Shown: positions 17,468-27,195 of the stretch, one piece after another
How the letters are laid out: every line of letters begins with the position of its first letter
How positions within the stretch are numbered: position 1 is the first letter of the stretch
Source of the DNA: Rathayibacter oskolensis
GTDB taxonomy: Bacteria > Actinomycetota > Actinomycetes > Actinomycetales > Microbacteriaceae
Direction of reading: 5' to 3'
Assembly: GCF_900177245.1 (NCBI RefSeq)
Contig: NZ_FXBM01000001.1
Span: 620,001-684,000, forward strand
Length of the DNA: 64,000 nucleotides
Translations under genes and position numbers: made by a program
The notes under the pieces: generated by a model
Seen by the model: only the letters and a program-made list of their open reading frames with translations
The model's database searches: none
Told to the model about the DNA's origin: nothing

Positions 17468-19672
17468 TCAGCGGTTCGAGACCCGCGAGGCGGCTCGCGA
17501 TGCGGCGCGCTTGCGGTGCGTGATGTGCTGCATCAGCCGGTTCTGGAGGTCGGACAGGGGAGCCCCGTCCTCGTCCAGGTGATGCCTGGTCCAGGTGCCG
17601 TCCGGCCCGAGCCACCACGACGCGGTCTTCGCGTCCATCGCGCGCTCGAACATGTCGTCGATCTCGCCGAGGTGCGCGGGCTCGACGATGCGCACCAGCG
17701 CCTCGACCCGGCGGTCGAGGTTGCGGTGCATCATGTCGGCGCTGCCGATGTAGACCTCGGGCTCGCCGCCGTTCACGAAGCTGAAGATGCGGGAGTGCTC
17801 GAGGTAGCGCCCGAGGATCGAGCGGACGCGGATGGTCTCGGAGAGCCCCTCCTGGCCCGGCTTCAGTCCGCAGATGCCGCGGACCCAGACATCGACCGGC
17901 ACGCCCGCCTGGCTGGCGCGGTAGAGGGCGTCGATCACCGACTCGTCGACGATCGAGTTGACCTTGATGCGGATTCCGGAGGGGCGGCCCGCGCGCGCGT
18001 TCTCGGTCTCGGCCTCGATGCGCTTGAGCAGTCCCTTGCGCAGGTGCCTCGGAGCGACGAGCAGGCGCTTGAACTTCTTCTCGATCGCGTAGCCCGACAG
18101 CTCGTTGAACAGCCTCGTGAGGTCCTTCCCGACCTCGGGGTCGGCCGTCAGCAGCCCGAGGTCCTCGTAGATCCGGGAGGTCTTCGGGTTGTAGTTGCCG
18201 GTGCCGATGTGGGAGTAGTGCCGCAGCACGCCGCCCTTCTCCTGGCGGATGACGAGCGCGAGCTTGCAGTGGGTCTTCAGGCCGACCAGGCCGTAGACGA
18301 CGTGCACGCCGGCCTTCTCGAGCTTGCGCGCCCACGAGATGTTGGCCTGCTCGTCGAACCGCGCCTTGATCTCGACCAGGGCGAGCACCTGCTTGCCCGA
18401 CTCCGCCGCGTCGATGAGCGCCTCGACGATGGGGGAGTCGCCGGAAGTGCGGTACAGCGTCTGCTTGATCGCGAGCACGTCGGGATCGGCGGCCGCCTGC
18501 TCGAGGAACGCCTGCACGCTCGTCGCGAAGGACTCGTAGGGGTGGTGCAGCAGCACGTCGCCGCGCGAGACCGCCTTGAAGATGTCCTGGCGTTGGTTCG
18601 GCTCGCTCGGCGAGAGCTGCGCCGCCGTCGTCGGCACGTGGTTGGGGTACTTGAGGTCGGGCCGGTCGATCTTCTGCAGGCTGAAGAGCCCGCCGAGATC
18701 CAGCGGAGCCGGGAGCTTGTAGACCTCCTGCGTGGTGATGTCGAGCTCGCGGACGAGGAGCCCGAGGGTCTCGTCGTCCATGTCGTCGGTCACCTCGAGG
18801 CGGATGGGCGGGCCGAACCGGCGTCGCAGGAGCTCTTTCTCGAGCGCCTTGATGAGGTTCTCGGTCTCGTCCTCGTCGACCTCGACGTCCTCGTTGCGGG
18901 TGATCCGGAAGACGTGGTGATCGATGATCTCCATGCCCGGGAAGAGGTCGTCGAGCTGGTTCGCGATCAGGTCCTCGAGCGAGATGAAGCGCGTGGGCTC
19001 GCCGGGGGCGGCCACGCCGGCGATGCGCACGAAGCGCGGCAGCATCTGCGGCACCTTGAGTCGCGCGAACTCGGTCTTCTGCGTCTTGGGGTTCCGCACG
19101 CGCACCGACAGGTTGAGCGACAGCCCCGAGATGTAGGGGAACGGGTGCGCGGGGTCGACCGCGAGCGGCATCAGCACGGGGAAGATCTGCGCCGAGAAGT
19201 AGTCGTCGAGCACGGCGCGCTCGGCGTCGCTCAGCTCGTTCCACCGCACGATGTCGATCCCGGCATCGCGCAGCGCCGGCTCCACCAGCTCCTTGTAGGC
19301 CCGCGAGTGGCGCTGCTGCAGCAGGTGGGCCTTCTCGGAGATGTCCGTGAGCACGTCGACCGGAACGCGGCCGATGTTCGTCGGCAGGGCGAGGCCGGTG
19401 AGGATGCGGCGCTTCAGCCCCGCGACCCGCACCATGAAGAACTCGTCGAGGTTCGACGAGAAGATCGCGAGGAAGTTCGCCCGCTCGAGCACCGGAACCA
19501 GCGGATCCTCGGCGAGCTCGAGCACGCGCTGGTTGAACGCCAGCCAGCTGAGCTCGCGGTCGAGGTAGCGGTTGTCGGGGAGCAGGGGGTCGGGGTGCTC
19601 CTCCTCGTCGTCGAAGTCGTCGTCGAGGTCGTCGCTCAGTCCGTCTTCGAGAAGCAGGTTGTCGCCATCCAT
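17468..19672 (-). CDS. ppk: Polyphosphate kinase 1
   Basis: Synthesises inorganic polyphosphate from ATP, reversibly. 734 residues: an acidic N-terminal extension (residues 1-30, '[15 protein letters not shown]'), the PPK N domain ('[21 protein letters not shown]'), the head domain, and two PLD-like catalytic domains. The autophosphorylated histidine is in '[12 protein letters not shown]' (about His488); the second conserved His is in '[11 protein letters not shown]'. ATG 19672 is chosen over the longer frame because upstream codons are not PPK-like. First gene of ppk-mutT1. Confidence 0.96.
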   Translation of the reverse strand: MDGDNLLLEDGLSDDLDDDFDDEEEHPDPLLPDNRYLDRELSWLAFNQRVLELAEDPLVPVLERANFLAIFSSNLDEFFMVRVAGLKRRILTGLALPTNIGRVPVDVLTDISEKAHLLQQRHSRAYKELVEPALRDAGIDIVRWNELSDAERAVLDDYFSAQIFPVLMPLAVDPAHPFPYISGLSLNLSVRVRNPKTQKTEFARLKVPQMLPRFVRIAGVAAPGEPTRFISLEDLIANQLDDLFPGMEIIDHHVFRITRNEDVEVDEDETENLIKALEKELLRRRFGPPIRLEVTDDMDDETLGLLVRELDITTQEVYKLPAPLDLGGLFSLQKIDRPDLKYPNHVPTTAAQLSPSEPNQRQDIFKAVSRGDVLLHHPYESFATSVQAFLEQAAADPDVLAIKQTLYRTSGDSPIVEALIDAAESGKQVLALVEIKARFDEQANISWARKLEKAGVHVVYGLVGLKTHCKLALVIRQEKGGVLRHYSHIGTGNYNPKTSRIYEDLGLLTADPEVGKDLTRLFNELSGYAIEKKFKRLLVAPRHLRKGLLKRIEAETENARAGRPSGIRIKVNSIVDESVIDALYRASQAGVPVDVWVRGICGLKPGQEGLSETIRVRSILGRYLEHSRIFSFVNGGEPEVYIGSADMMHRNLDRRVEALVRIVEPAHLGEIDDMFERAMDAKTASWWLGPDGTWTRHHLDEDGAPLSDLQNRLMQHITHRKRAASRAASRVSNR

Positions 19673-19757
19673 GCGTCCATCCTGGCACCGCGTCCGCGCG
19701 GTCCGCTCCACGCGTGGGGAACGCCGGATGAACGCGGACGGTGGAGGAGCCTCCGGC

Positions 19758-20639
19758 TCAGCGGACCGCCGGGCGCCGCTGCAGGTACTGCACGTCGACG
19801 GACGCGTCGGTGAAGCCGAGGGAGCGGTAGAGGGCGACCGCCGAGTGGTTCTCGGCCTCGACGTACAGATCGGCGGCGGTGCAGCCGCGCTCGACCATGC
19901 GCGCGAGACCGGCCCCGAGGAGCGTGCGGCCGAGCCCCTTGCCGGCGGTCTCCGGAGCGACCCCGAGGACGTAGATCTCTCCGGTCGTCGATCCGGGCTC
20001 GATCTTGAGCCAGTCGTAGCCGACGAGGCGGCCGTCGGCGTCGCGGAGGAGCAGGAAGTCGCCGTCGTCGAACCAGGCCTCGGCGCGGCGCGCCGCCAGG
20101 TCGTCCTCGGTGAGGCGGCCCTGCTCCGGGTGCGCCGCGAAGACCCGCGCGTTCAGCGCGACCCACTCGGCCGGATCGAGCCCGCTCGCATCCGAGAGGA
20201 CGTAGCCGTCTGGCACGGTGACGACCGGCGCGGTGAGCGGATCGAGGGCGAGGTGCAGGAGCGTCCGGACCGGAGCGAAGCCGTGCGAGGCCGCGAGAGC
20301 CCGAGCGGCGGGGTGGTCGCCGTGCGCCCAGGCGAGAAGACCTGTCCGGCCGCCGGCGAGCACCTGCTCGAGCGTCGCGCGCCCGAAGCCGACGCCCCGC
20401 CACTCCGGATCGACCACGAATTCGAGCTCGCCCTGACCCAGGACGGCGGCCGCGACGACCACGTCGGCCCGGAGGCCGATGAGCAGCGTGCGGGATCCGG
20501 CCCGGGCGTCGACCAGGGTCTGGTCGCTGAACGGCGGCTGCCCGTCGAACCAGGAGGCGCGACCGATCAGGTGCTCGAGACCGGCCGACACGGTGGGGTC
20601 GGCCAGGTTCTCAACCGAGAGATTGAGCGATTCGCTCAT
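19758..20639 (-). CDS. mshD: Mycothiol synthase
   Basis: Acetylates Cys-GlcN-Ins, the last step of mycothiol synthesis; mycothiol is the main thiol of actinobacteria. The 293-residue protein is a tandem GNAT. The N-terminal half has '[21 protein letters not shown]'; the active C-terminal half has '[26 protein letters not shown]' (acetyl-CoA motif) and '[19 protein letters not shown]'. It overlaps the glnR 3' end by 29 nt, a glnR-mshD order shared with Mycobacterium. Confidence 0.94.
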   Translation of the reverse strand: MSESLNLSVENLADPTVSAGLEHLIGRASWFDGQPPFSDQTLVDARAGSRTLLIGLRADVVVAAAVLGQGELEFVVDPEWRGVGFGRATLEQVLAGGRTGLLAWAHGDHPAARALAASHGFAPVRTLLHLALDPLTAPVVTVPDGYVLSDASGLDPAEWVALNARVFAAHPEQGRLTEDDLAARRAEAWFDDGDFLLLRDADGRLVGYDWLKIEPGSTTGEIYVLGVAPETAGKGLGRTLLGAGLARMVERGCTAADLYVEAENHSAVALYRSLGFTDASVDVQYLQRRPAVR

Positions 20640-21300
20640 TGTCCTCTTCGTAGACGTTGAAGCGGTATCCGACGTTGCGGACGGTGCCGATGAGCGACTC
20701 GAGGTCGCCGAGCTTGGCTCGGAGGCGCCGCACGTGCACGTCGACCGTGCGCGTCCCGCCGAAGTAGTCGTAGCCCCAGACCTCGCTGAGCAGCTGCTCG
20801 CGCGTGAACACCCGCGACGGGTGGGTGGCGAAGAAGCGCAGGAGCTCGAACTCCTTGAAGGTGAGATCGAGCGGCCGCCCGTGCACCTTCGCCGAGTAGC
20901 TCGCCTCGTCGATGACCACGCCGGACGCCTGGATCCGCGACGCCGACTGCTCCTGCGCGAGTCGCCCGATGACCAGGCGGATGCGGGCGTCGACCTCGGC
21001 CGGCCCCGCGGAGTCGAGGATCACGTCGTTCACGCCCCAGTCGGCGCTCACCGCGGTGAGACCGCCCTCGGTGAGGATGAGGATGAGCGGGACGTTGATG
21101 CCCGTGGTGGTGAGGATCTTGCAGAGGGACTTCGCGCTGGCGAGGTCCTGCCGTGCGTCGACGAAGATGAGATCGCAGCTCGGTGCGTTCACGAGCTGGG
21201 CGGGTTCGGCCGGGATCTGCCGCGTCTTGTGGCTGAGGAGCCCCAGCGCGGGAAGTACCTCGGTGCCCCCCGCAGAGGTCAGTATCAGCAACTGCGCCAC
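20611..21300 (-). CDS. glnR: GlnR-type OmpR-family nitrogen regulator
   Basis: A 229-residue atypical response regulator. The receiver domain keeps the phospho-site-like Asp48 ('[10 protein letters not shown]') but lacks the acidic pair near the N-terminus ('LLILTSAGG'), the hallmark of GlnR, which dimerises without a kinase. The C-terminal winged helix is complete ('[55 protein letters not shown]' in parts). GTG 21300 has GGAGGATCC just before it; the much longer open frame is ignored. Expected targets are ammonium and glutamine assimilation genes, none of which are in this window. Confidence 0.9.
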   Translation of the reverse strand: MAQLLILTSAGGTEVLPALGLLSHKTRQIPAEPAQLVNAPSCDLIFVDARQDLASAKSLCKILTTTGINVPLILILTEGGLTAVSADWGVNDVILDSAGPAEVDARIRLVIGRLAQEQSASRIQASGVVIDEASYSAKVHGRPLDLTFKEFELLRFFATHPSRVFTREQLLSEVWGYDYFGGTRTVDVHVRRLRAKLGDLESLIGTVRNVGYRFNVYEEDNERIAQSLG

Positions 21301-21375
21301 GGATCCTCCAGAACTGTTCTGCCGCAATACTAGCGGCGGCCCGGGAGGGCCGATCGCCTGGGGCACAATTGACGG

Positions 21376-21636
21376 ATGAGCAGCGATCGCGTGGGCATCG
21401 GCATCGTCTGGGCGCTCGCGCTCGTCGGCTCCGTCGTCACGCTGATCGTCGCCCCGGCCGGATCGGTGCAGATCTGGCTCGCGCTGACCTTCGGCGGCTG
21501 CGTCCTCGCCACCTTCGCGGTGCAGCTGGCCGTCGCCCGGGCCTCCGGCTATCTGATCCGGACCATGACGAGCATGGTCGGCGCGATGATCATCGTGGCG
21601 GTCGGCAGCGCGGTGGCGGCGCTCGCCTCTCTCTGA
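21376..21636 (+). CDS. Small three-span membrane protein
   Basis: 86 residues with three hydrophobic segments (about residues 7-26 '[20 protein letters not shown]', 31-51 and 63-84) and almost no loops. No motif recognised. Divergent from glnR with 75 bp between. A -10-like CACAAT (21364-21369) ends 6 nt before the ATG, indicating leaderless transcription and supporting this start. Function unknown. Confidence 0.7.
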   Translation: MSSDRVGIGIVWALALVGSVVTLIVAPAGSVQIWLALTFGGCVLATFAVQLAVARASGYLIRTMTSMVGAMIIVAVGSAVAALASL

Positions 21637-21697
21637 CGCTCCTCGCGGACGGGTTGTTCCCACCCTCCGTGTCGGAGCCGCCGGGTAGGATGGGCTC

Positions 21698-21808
21698 ATG
21701 CTTCTCGCCCTCGAACTCTTCTACCTCGGACTGCTCGGGCTCGCCTCCCTCGCGATCGCGTGGGTCTCGGGCATCGTCGTCTTCAAGCTCTACCGCGGCC
21801 AGCGCTAG
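21698..21808 (+). CDS. 36-residue single-span membrane protein
   Basis: A very short ORF, '[20 protein letters not shown]' then '[16 protein letters not shown]': one transmembrane helix and a short basic tail placed inside by the positive-inside rule. A strong -10-like TAGGAT (21686-21691) ends 6 nt before the ATG, the leaderless arrangement seen for many proven genes here, which is the main support. It lies 18 bp before the nitrobindin-like gene and may be co-transcribed with it. Function unknown. Confidence 0.6.
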   Translation: MLLALELFYLGLLGLASLAIAWVSGIVVFKLYRGQR

Positions 21809-21826
21809 CCGCCGGTCAGAGCAGGT

Positions 21827-22435
21827 GTGATCTCGCTCCCCTCGGGCCTGCCGCCCGAACTCGTCCCGTTCTCCTGGCTCCTCGGAGTGTGGGAGGGCTC
21901 GGGCGTCGTCGACTACGCCGTCGGCGACTCCTCCGTCCAGGCCGAGTTCGGTCACCGCATCAGCTTCAGCTACGACGGTCTGCCCTACCTCAACTACAGC
22001 TCCTACACCTGGCTGATCGAGGACGGCAGCGAGGTCGGCCATCGCCCGCTCGTGAGCGAGACGGGCTACTGGCGTCTCAGCCGGCCGCTCACCGACGCCG
22101 ATGCCGGTCCCGCGATGCTCCCCGGCCGCGGGGCACCCGCCTACCCCGACGCCGAGTCCGTCGAGACGCTCCGCAACGCAGCGGGAGGCTTCGACATCGA
22201 GGTCTCGCTCGTGCACCCCGACGGCGTCAGCGAGCTCTACCTCGGTCAGGTCAAGGGGCCGCGCATCGACCTCGCGACCGACGCGGTCATGCGCACCGCC
22301 GCCGCGAAGGACTACGCCGCGGCGACCCGCCTCTACGGCCTCGTCGACGACCACCTGCTCTGGGCCTGGGACATCGCCGCGCTCGGTCAGGGCCTCCGCA
22401 CCCACGCCTCAGGAAGGCTCGCCCGTGTCGACTGA
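21827..22435 (+). CDS. Nitrobindin-like heme-binding beta-barrel (FABP/DUF1794 family)
   Basis: A 202-residue member of the THAP4/nitrobindin family, similar to mycobacterial Rv0813c. These are ten-stranded barrels that bind heme or hydrophobic ligands. The N-terminal 'FSWLLGVWEGSGVVDY' contains the family GxWxGxG motif; 'GLPYLNYSSYTWLIEDG' and 'LVSETGYWRLS' follow. The usual C-terminal axial His is not obvious from reading alone. The start is GTG 21827. It overlaps ygfZ by 11 nt, as in Mycobacterium, so the pair is probably a functional unit. Confidence 0.85.
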   Translation: MISLPSGLPPELVPFSWLLGVWEGSGVVDYAVGDSSVQAEFGHRISFSYDGLPYLNYSSYTWLIEDGSEVGHRPLVSETGYWRLSRPLTDADAGPAMLPGRGAPAYPDAESVETLRNAAGGFDIEVSLVHPDGVSELYLGQVKGPRIDLATDAVMRTAAAKDYAAATRLYGLVDDHLLWAWDIAALGQGLRTHASGRLARVD

Positions 22436-23579
22436 CGCCACCGCCACCGCACTCTCTCCGCTGCTCGCGGTCGACGGGGCCGTCGCGACGACGAGCGCCG
22501 CCGAACCGGGCGTTGCCGCGCACTACGGCGAGCCGTTCCGCGAGCAGCGCGCGCTCGCCGCGGGCACCGCCGTCGTCGACCTCTCCAGCCGCGGAGTCGT
22601 CACCGTCACCGGTCCCGACCGGCTCACCTGGCTCGACTCCGTCACCAGCCAGGCGCTGACGAGGCTCGCCCCCGGCGACTCGGCCGAGACGCTCCTCCTC
22701 GACCACACCGGTCGCATCGAGCACGTCATCCGCGTGGTCGACGACGGCGAGACGGCCTGGCTGCTCCTCGACCGCGACGAGACCGCGGGGCTCGCAGCCT
22801 GGCTCGACCGGATGCGCTTCCTCCTGCGCGTCGAGGTCGCCGATCGCACAGGCGACTTCGCGACGCTCGGAACCCTCGGCGACGCCTCCGCTGCGTCGTT
22901 CGCGCTCGTCACGGCGGGCGAGGGGGCCATCAGCTGGCTCGACCCGTGGGCGCAGGTGCAGCCGGGCGGCTGGCAGTACGCCGCGGTCGAGGGCCACCCC
23001 GCCGCCCACTGGCACTACCGCGAGACGCTCGTGCCCCGCGCGGCGCTCGGCGTCCTCGCGGGGAGCGCCGCGGAGGCGGGGGTCGCCCTCGCCGGCTCGG
23101 ACGCGCTCGAGGCGCTCCGGATCGCCGCGTGGCGGCCCCGGCACGCGACCGAGGTCGACGAGCGCTCGATCCCGCACGAGCTCGATCTGCTGCGCTCCTC
23201 CGTGCACCTCGCGAAGGGCTGCTACCGCGGGCAGGAGACCGTCGCCAAGGTCCACAACCTCGGCCACCCGCCCCGCAGGCTCGTGCTGCTCCAGCTCGAC
23301 GGATCCGACTCGGCGCTCCCCGCTCACGGCGACGTCGTCACCGCGCCCCGGGGCGGCGAGCCCGTCGAGGTCGGCACGGTCACCTCGAGCGCCTGGCACT
23401 TCGAGGACGGACCGATCGCACTCGCCGTCGTCAAGCGCTCCGTCCCCGTCGATCTCGAGCTGACCGTGATCGCCGGCGAGGTCCGCGTCGCGGCCGCGCA
23501 GGAGGTCGTCGTCCCGCCCGGAGCCGGAGCGGAGGCGGGAGTGCCCCGCCTGCCCCGCCTCGGGGCGACGACCAGGTAG
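22425..23579 (+). CDS. ygfZ: YgfZ/GcvT-like folate-binding protein (Fe-S cluster maintenance)
   Basis: 384 residues with the GcvT fold. The diagnostic YgfZ motif KGCYRGQE is at residues 264-271, and it is followed by 'TVAKVHNLGHPPRRLVLLQL'. The family supports repair or assembly of Fe-S enzymes in a folate-dependent way. The GTG start at 22425 lies inside the end of the nitrobindin-like gene (11-nt overlap), implying translational coupling. The next gene (FUSC) begins 8 bp after the stop. Confidence 0.9.
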   Translation: MSTDATATALSPLLAVDGAVATTSAAEPGVAAHYGEPFREQRALAAGTAVVDLSSRGVVTVTGPDRLTWLDSVTSQALTRLAPGDSAETLLLDHTGRIEHVIRVVDDGETAWLLLDRDETAGLAAWLDRMRFLLRVEVADRTGDFATLGTLGDASAASFALVTAGEGAISWLDPWAQVQPGGWQYAAVEGHPAAHWHYRETLVPRAALGVLAGSAAEAGVALAGSDALEALRIAAWRPRHATEVDERSIPHELDLLRSSVHLAKGCYRGQETVAKVHNLGHPPRRLVLLQLDGSDSALPAHGDVVTAPRGGEPVEVGTVTSSAWHFEDGPIALAVVKRSVPVDLELTVIAGEVRVAAAQEVVVPPGAGAEAGVPRLPRLGATTR

Positions 23580-23587
23580 GCCGCGCC

Positions 23588-24715
23588 GTGGCGGCCGCAC
23601 CTCCCGAGCGTCGGGACCGGGCGGCCGAGGCGCTCCGTCGGTTGATCGGCGACGGGTTCAGCCCGGGGAGGGGGCTCGCCCGTGCGGCGGCGTCGCTGCC
23701 CGCGGTGCTGCAGATCGTGCTCGCCGCGATCCTCGCCTACTCGGTGTCGCGCTTCGTCTTCGGGCACCCGGCCCCGGTGCTGTCGCTCACGGCCACGATC
23801 TCGAGCCTCGGCATCGCCCGCGACACGCGGCCGAAGCAGGTGGCCGAGACGGCGCTCGGGATGCTCATCGGCATCGCGGCGAGTGAGGCCCTCCTGCTGC
23901 TGTGGGGCACGGGCGTGTGGCAGCTGGCGGTCGTCCTCGCGATCGTGTTCACGCTCGGGCGCGCCCTTTCGCCGGCGCCGGGATTCGCGGTCGCGGCCGG
24001 CACCCAGGCGATGCTCGTGATGATCCTGCCGGCTCCCGACGGCGGTGTCTTCACCCGGAGTCTGGACGGACTGGTCGGCGGTCTCGCGGCCCTCCTGTGC
24101 ACCGCGATCGTGCCGCGCAACCCGCTCCGGACGGCTCGGGCGGAGGGGCGCCGCCTCCTCGCGACGCTCGCGACGACGATCGACGAGCTGGCCGATGCTC
24201 TCCGCAGAGGAGACGCGAGCGCCTCGGCCGCGGCTCTCGAGCGGATCCGGGGGACGCAGCCGGTCATCGACGGCTGGTCGGCCGCCCTCGAGTCGGCCAT
24301 CGGGATCGCCAGGATCTCGCCCTTCATCCGCAAGCACCGCGGCGGCCTCGAGCGTCAGCGCGCGATGCTCGACGCCCTCGATCTGGCGACGCGGAATCTG
24401 CGGATCGTCGCCCGACGCACCGACTTCCTCGTCGGCGACGGCAGGCCGAGGCCGCAGCTCGCCGACGCGGTCGCCTCGTTCGGGCCGGGGATCGCACTGC
24501 TCGCCCGCGCGCTGTCGGAGCCGGCCGCCCTCGCCCTCGCCCGGCAGGATCTCGTCCTCCTGGCGACGACGCTCGACCCCCAGGAGCTGATCCCCGACGC
24601 ACGTCTCGCCGAAAAGACCCTCCTCGTGATCCTGCGGCCGCTCGCCGTCGATCTGCTGACGGCGGCCGGCTCGGACGCCGCGGAGGCGAGAGCGGCACTG
24701 CCGGAGCTTCGGTGA
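23588..24715 (+). CDS. FUSC-family membrane protein
   Basis: 375 residues. An N-terminal cluster of four or five membrane spans (residues 35-175) includes 'PVLSLTATISSLGIARDTRPKQVAETALGMLIGIA' (in parts) and 'FAVAAGTQAMLVMIL', the FUSC/aromatic-acid-exporter pattern, followed by a long cytoplasmic helical region ('RAEGRRLLATLATTIDELADALRR'). The substrate is unknown. GTG 23588 is chosen for its 8-bp spacing to ygfZ. It ends 3 bp before a convergent CNNM gene, with no room for a separate terminator. Confidence 0.82.
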   Translation: MAAAPPERRDRAAEALRRLIGDGFSPGRGLARAAASLPAVLQIVLAAILAYSVSRFVFGHPAPVLSLTATISSLGIARDTRPKQVAETALGMLIGIAASEALLLLWGTGVWQLAVVLAIVFTLGRALSPAPGFAVAAGTQAMLVMILPAPDGGVFTRSLDGLVGGLAALLCTAIVPRNPLRTARAEGRRLLATLATTIDELADALRRGDASASAAALERIRGTQPVIDGWSAALESAIGIARISPFIRKHRGGLERQRAMLDALDLATRNLRIVARRTDFLVGDGRPRPQLADAVASFGPGIALLARALSEPAALALARQDLVLLATTLDPQELIPDARLAEKTLLVILRPLAVDLLTAAGSDAAEARAALPELR

Positions 24716-24718
24716 GGG

Positions 24719-25750
24719 TCAGGCGTTGGTCGCGTCCTGCACCTCGCCGACCAGCTCCTCGATGATGTCCTCGAGGAAGAGGACCCCGGTCGTGGCGCCC
24801 GCCGTGTCGACGACCCGGGCGATGTGGGCGCCGGAGCGGCGGAGGGAGGCGAGCGCATCCTCCAGGTCGTCACCCGCGGAGACGGCGGCGAGGCGGCGGA
24901 TCCGCTTCGGCGGCACCGGGGCGTCGGCCGCGTCGAGGTCGGACACGTCCTTCAGGTGCAGGTACCCGGCGGGGAGCCCGTCGGCGCCCGCGAGCAGGTA
25001 GCGCGAGTACCCGTGCTCGGCGACCGCGCGCCGCACGTCCGACGGCGTCGACTCCCACGGCAGCAGCACCATCTCGTGCAGCGGCACGGCGACGTCCGAG
25101 ACGCGCTTCGAGGTGAACTCGAACGCCGCGGTGACCGTGCCGGAGGCGTCGACGAGCAGTCCCTCGCGGGTCGACTGGCGCACGATCGCCGCGACCTCGT
25201 CGAGCGTGAACGCGCTGGTCGCCTCGTCCTTCGGCTCGACGCGCACGAGGCGGAGGATGCCGTTCGCGACCGCGTTCAGCGACCAGATGACCGGCTTCAC
25301 CAGGCGCGAGACCACCACGAGCGGGGGAGCGAGCAGGAGGGCCGCCCGCGTCGGGACCGAGAACGCGAGGTTCTTCGGCACCATCTCGCCGAAGACGACG
25401 TGCAGGAGGGTCACCAGGAGCAGCGCCGCGACGAACGCGATCACGCCGATCGCCTCGGCGGACAGCGTGGTGAGGCCGAGGGGGATCTCGAGGAGGTGGT
25501 GGATCGCCGGCTCCGAGACGTTGAGGATCACCAGCGAGCACACGGTGATGCCGAGCTGGCTCGTCGCCAGCATCAGCGTCGCGTGCTCCATCGCCCACAG
25601 GGTCGTCTTCGCGGCACGGCTCCCGGCATCGGCTCTCGGCTCGATCTGCGAGCGTCGGGCCGAGATCACGGCGAACTCAGCGCCCACGAAGAAGGCGTTG
25701 ACCAGCAGCAGGACCACCAGCCACGCGATCCCGGGCAGGTACTCACTCAT
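24719..25750 (-). CDS. CNNM/CorC-type membrane protein with CBS pair (short paralogue)
   Basis: 343 residues. The CNNM (DUF21) membrane domain with 3-4 spans comes first ('GIAWLVVLLLVNAFFVGAEFAVISARRSQIE', in parts; 'LATSQLGITVCSLVILN'), then a CBS pair ('LLPWESTPSDVRRAVAEHGYSRYLLAG', 'ARVVDTAGATTGVLFLEDIIEELVGE'). The CorC/HlyC C-terminal domain is missing, so it is shorter than its upstream neighbour. Such proteins act in magnesium or cobalt efflux. It overlaps the paralogue's stop by 8 nt. Confidence 0.88.
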   Translation of the reverse strand: MSEYLPGIAWLVVLLLVNAFFVGAEFAVISARRSQIEPRADAGSRAAKTTLWAMEHATLMLATSQLGITVCSLVILNVSEPAIHHLLEIPLGLTTLSAEAIGVIAFVAALLLVTLLHVVFGEMVPKNLAFSVPTRAALLLAPPLVVVSRLVKPVIWSLNAVANGILRLVRVEPKDEATSAFTLDEVAAIVRQSTREGLLVDASGTVTAAFEFTSKRVSDVAVPLHEMVLLPWESTPSDVRRAVAEHGYSRYLLAGADGLPAGYLHLKDVSDLDAADAPVPPKRIRRLAAVSAGDDLEDALASLRRSGAHIARVVDTAGATTGVLFLEDIIEELVGEVQDATNA

Positions 25751-27098
25751 GGACGGCTCCTTCCGCGCGGATCGAGGCCGCGGTGGCGGCACCGCCGTCG
25801 GTGTCGGGGGTGAAGCGGACGCGGTCGACGCGGTTCGCAGCGACCCGGTCGACCCGGAGCACCCCTCCCTCGACGGCGACCTCGTCGCCGAGCTCGGGGA
25901 GCCGTCCGAGGCGGGAGGAGAGGAAGCCCGCGACGGTGTCGTAGTCCTCGCCCTCGGGGACGCTGACGCCGAGGCGCTCGACGACCTCGTCCGGGCGCAG
26001 CTCGCCTCCGAAGGTGGCCGATCGGCCGGTGCGGATCACTCCGGCCCGGCTGCGGTCGTGCTCGTCCTCGAGTTCGCCGACGATCTCCTCGACGAGGTCC
26101 TCGAGGGTGACCACGCCCGCCGTGCCGCCGTACTCGTCGACGACGACGGCGATCGCCAGTCCGCTGCTGCGCAGCGGAGCCAGGAGGGCGTCGGCCCGCG
26201 CGGTCTCGGGAACGCGCATCGGGGGGACCATCAGCGACTCCGCCGTCGCCGATGACCGGAGCTCGGGAGCGAGCGCGAAGGCGTGCTTGACGTGGAGGAC
26301 GCCGCGGACGTCGTCGGAGTCGCGGCCGAGGACGGGGAAGCGGGAGAAGCCGGTGCGGTTGGCGATCTGCACGACCTCGTCGGCCGTGCTGTCGAGCGAG
26401 ACAGACGCCATCCGCACGCGCGGAGTCATCACATCGGCCACGCTCCGGCTCGAGAAGCGGAGGGTGCGGTGCAGCAGATCCGCGTGATCGCGGTCCAGAG
26501 TCCCCTCGAGCGCCGAGCGCCTCACGAGCGAGCCGAGCTCGCCCGCGCTGCGCGCACCCGACAGCTCCTCCTTGGGCTCGATGCCGAAGGAGCGGATCAG
26601 GGCGTTCGCCGTGTTGTTGAAGAGCACGATCACCGGCTTGAACACCGTCGTGAACGCGATCTGGAACGGCACGACGACCTGGGCCGTCTTGAGGGGGAGT
26701 GCGAGCGCGAAGTTCTTGGGAACGAGCTCGCCGATCACCATCGAGAAGACCGTGGCGATGACGACACCGACGACGGCGCCGATACCGGGCACGATGCCCT
26801 CGGGGACGCCGATCGAGCGGAGCGGTTCGGACAGGAGGGAGCTGATGGCGGGCTCGAACGTGTAGCCGGTGAGCAGCGTCGTCAGCGTGATGCCGAGCTG
26901 CGCACCCGAGAGGTGCGTGGAGGTGATCCGGAGGGCCGAGATGGTCGGGTCGAGGCGCTTCTGGCCGCGGTCTCGACGCTCCTCGAGCTCGTTGCGGTCG
27001 AGATTGACGAGGGCGAACTCCGACGCGACGAAGAGTCCGGTTCCGACGGTGAGGACCAGGCCGATGACGATGCCGAGCCATTCAGGCACGCCGAGCAC
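25743..27098 (-). CDS. CNNM/CorC-type magnesium/cobalt efflux protein (full length)
   Basis: 451 residues in the usual order: DUF21 membrane domain ('GIVIGLVLTVGTGLFVASEFALVNLDRNELEER', in parts; 'LSGAQLGITLTTLLTGYTFEPAI'), CBS pair ('VMTPRVRMASVSLDSTADEVVQIANRTGFSRFPVLG', in parts; 'VVDEYGGTAGVVTLEDLVEEIVGE'), and a C-terminal CorC/HlyC domain ('DYDTVAGFLSSRLGRLPELGDEV'). Start GTG 27098. With the shorter paralogue it probably forms a heteromeric cation-transport complex, as tandem pairs of this kind often do (inference). Confidence 0.9.
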   Translation of the reverse strand: MLGVPEWLGIVIGLVLTVGTGLFVASEFALVNLDRNELEERRDRGQKRLDPTISALRITSTHLSGAQLGITLTTLLTGYTFEPAISSLLSEPLRSIGVPEGIVPGIGAVVGVVIATVFSMVIGELVPKNFALALPLKTAQVVVPFQIAFTTVFKPVIVLFNNTANALIRSFGIEPKEELSGARSAGELGSLVRRSALEGTLDRDHADLLHRTLRFSSRSVADVMTPRVRMASVSLDSTADEVVQIANRTGFSRFPVLGRDSDDVRGVLHVKHAFALAPELRSSATAESLMVPPMRVPETARADALLAPLRSSGLAIAVVVDEYGGTAGVVTLEDLVEEIVGELEDEHDRSRAGVIRTGRSATFGGELRPDEVVERLGVSVPEGEDYDTVAGFLSSRLGRLPELGDEVAVEGGVLRVDRVAANRVDRVRFTPDTDGGAATAASIRAEGAVHE

Positions 27099-27195
27099 CG
27101 CCGATCAGGTCGGGAAGTGCGCACGCGCGCGAGGGTTCGGGTGAGGGAGGGTCGTCCATGGGGAGCGACGGTATCGCGCCCACATCTGAGAATGC

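Noticed and set aside
20611-21699. GlnR as a 362-residue protein
   Set aside because: The first 133 residues are a non-homologous extension; GTG 21300 with GGAGGATCC just upstream gives the normal 229-residue regulator.
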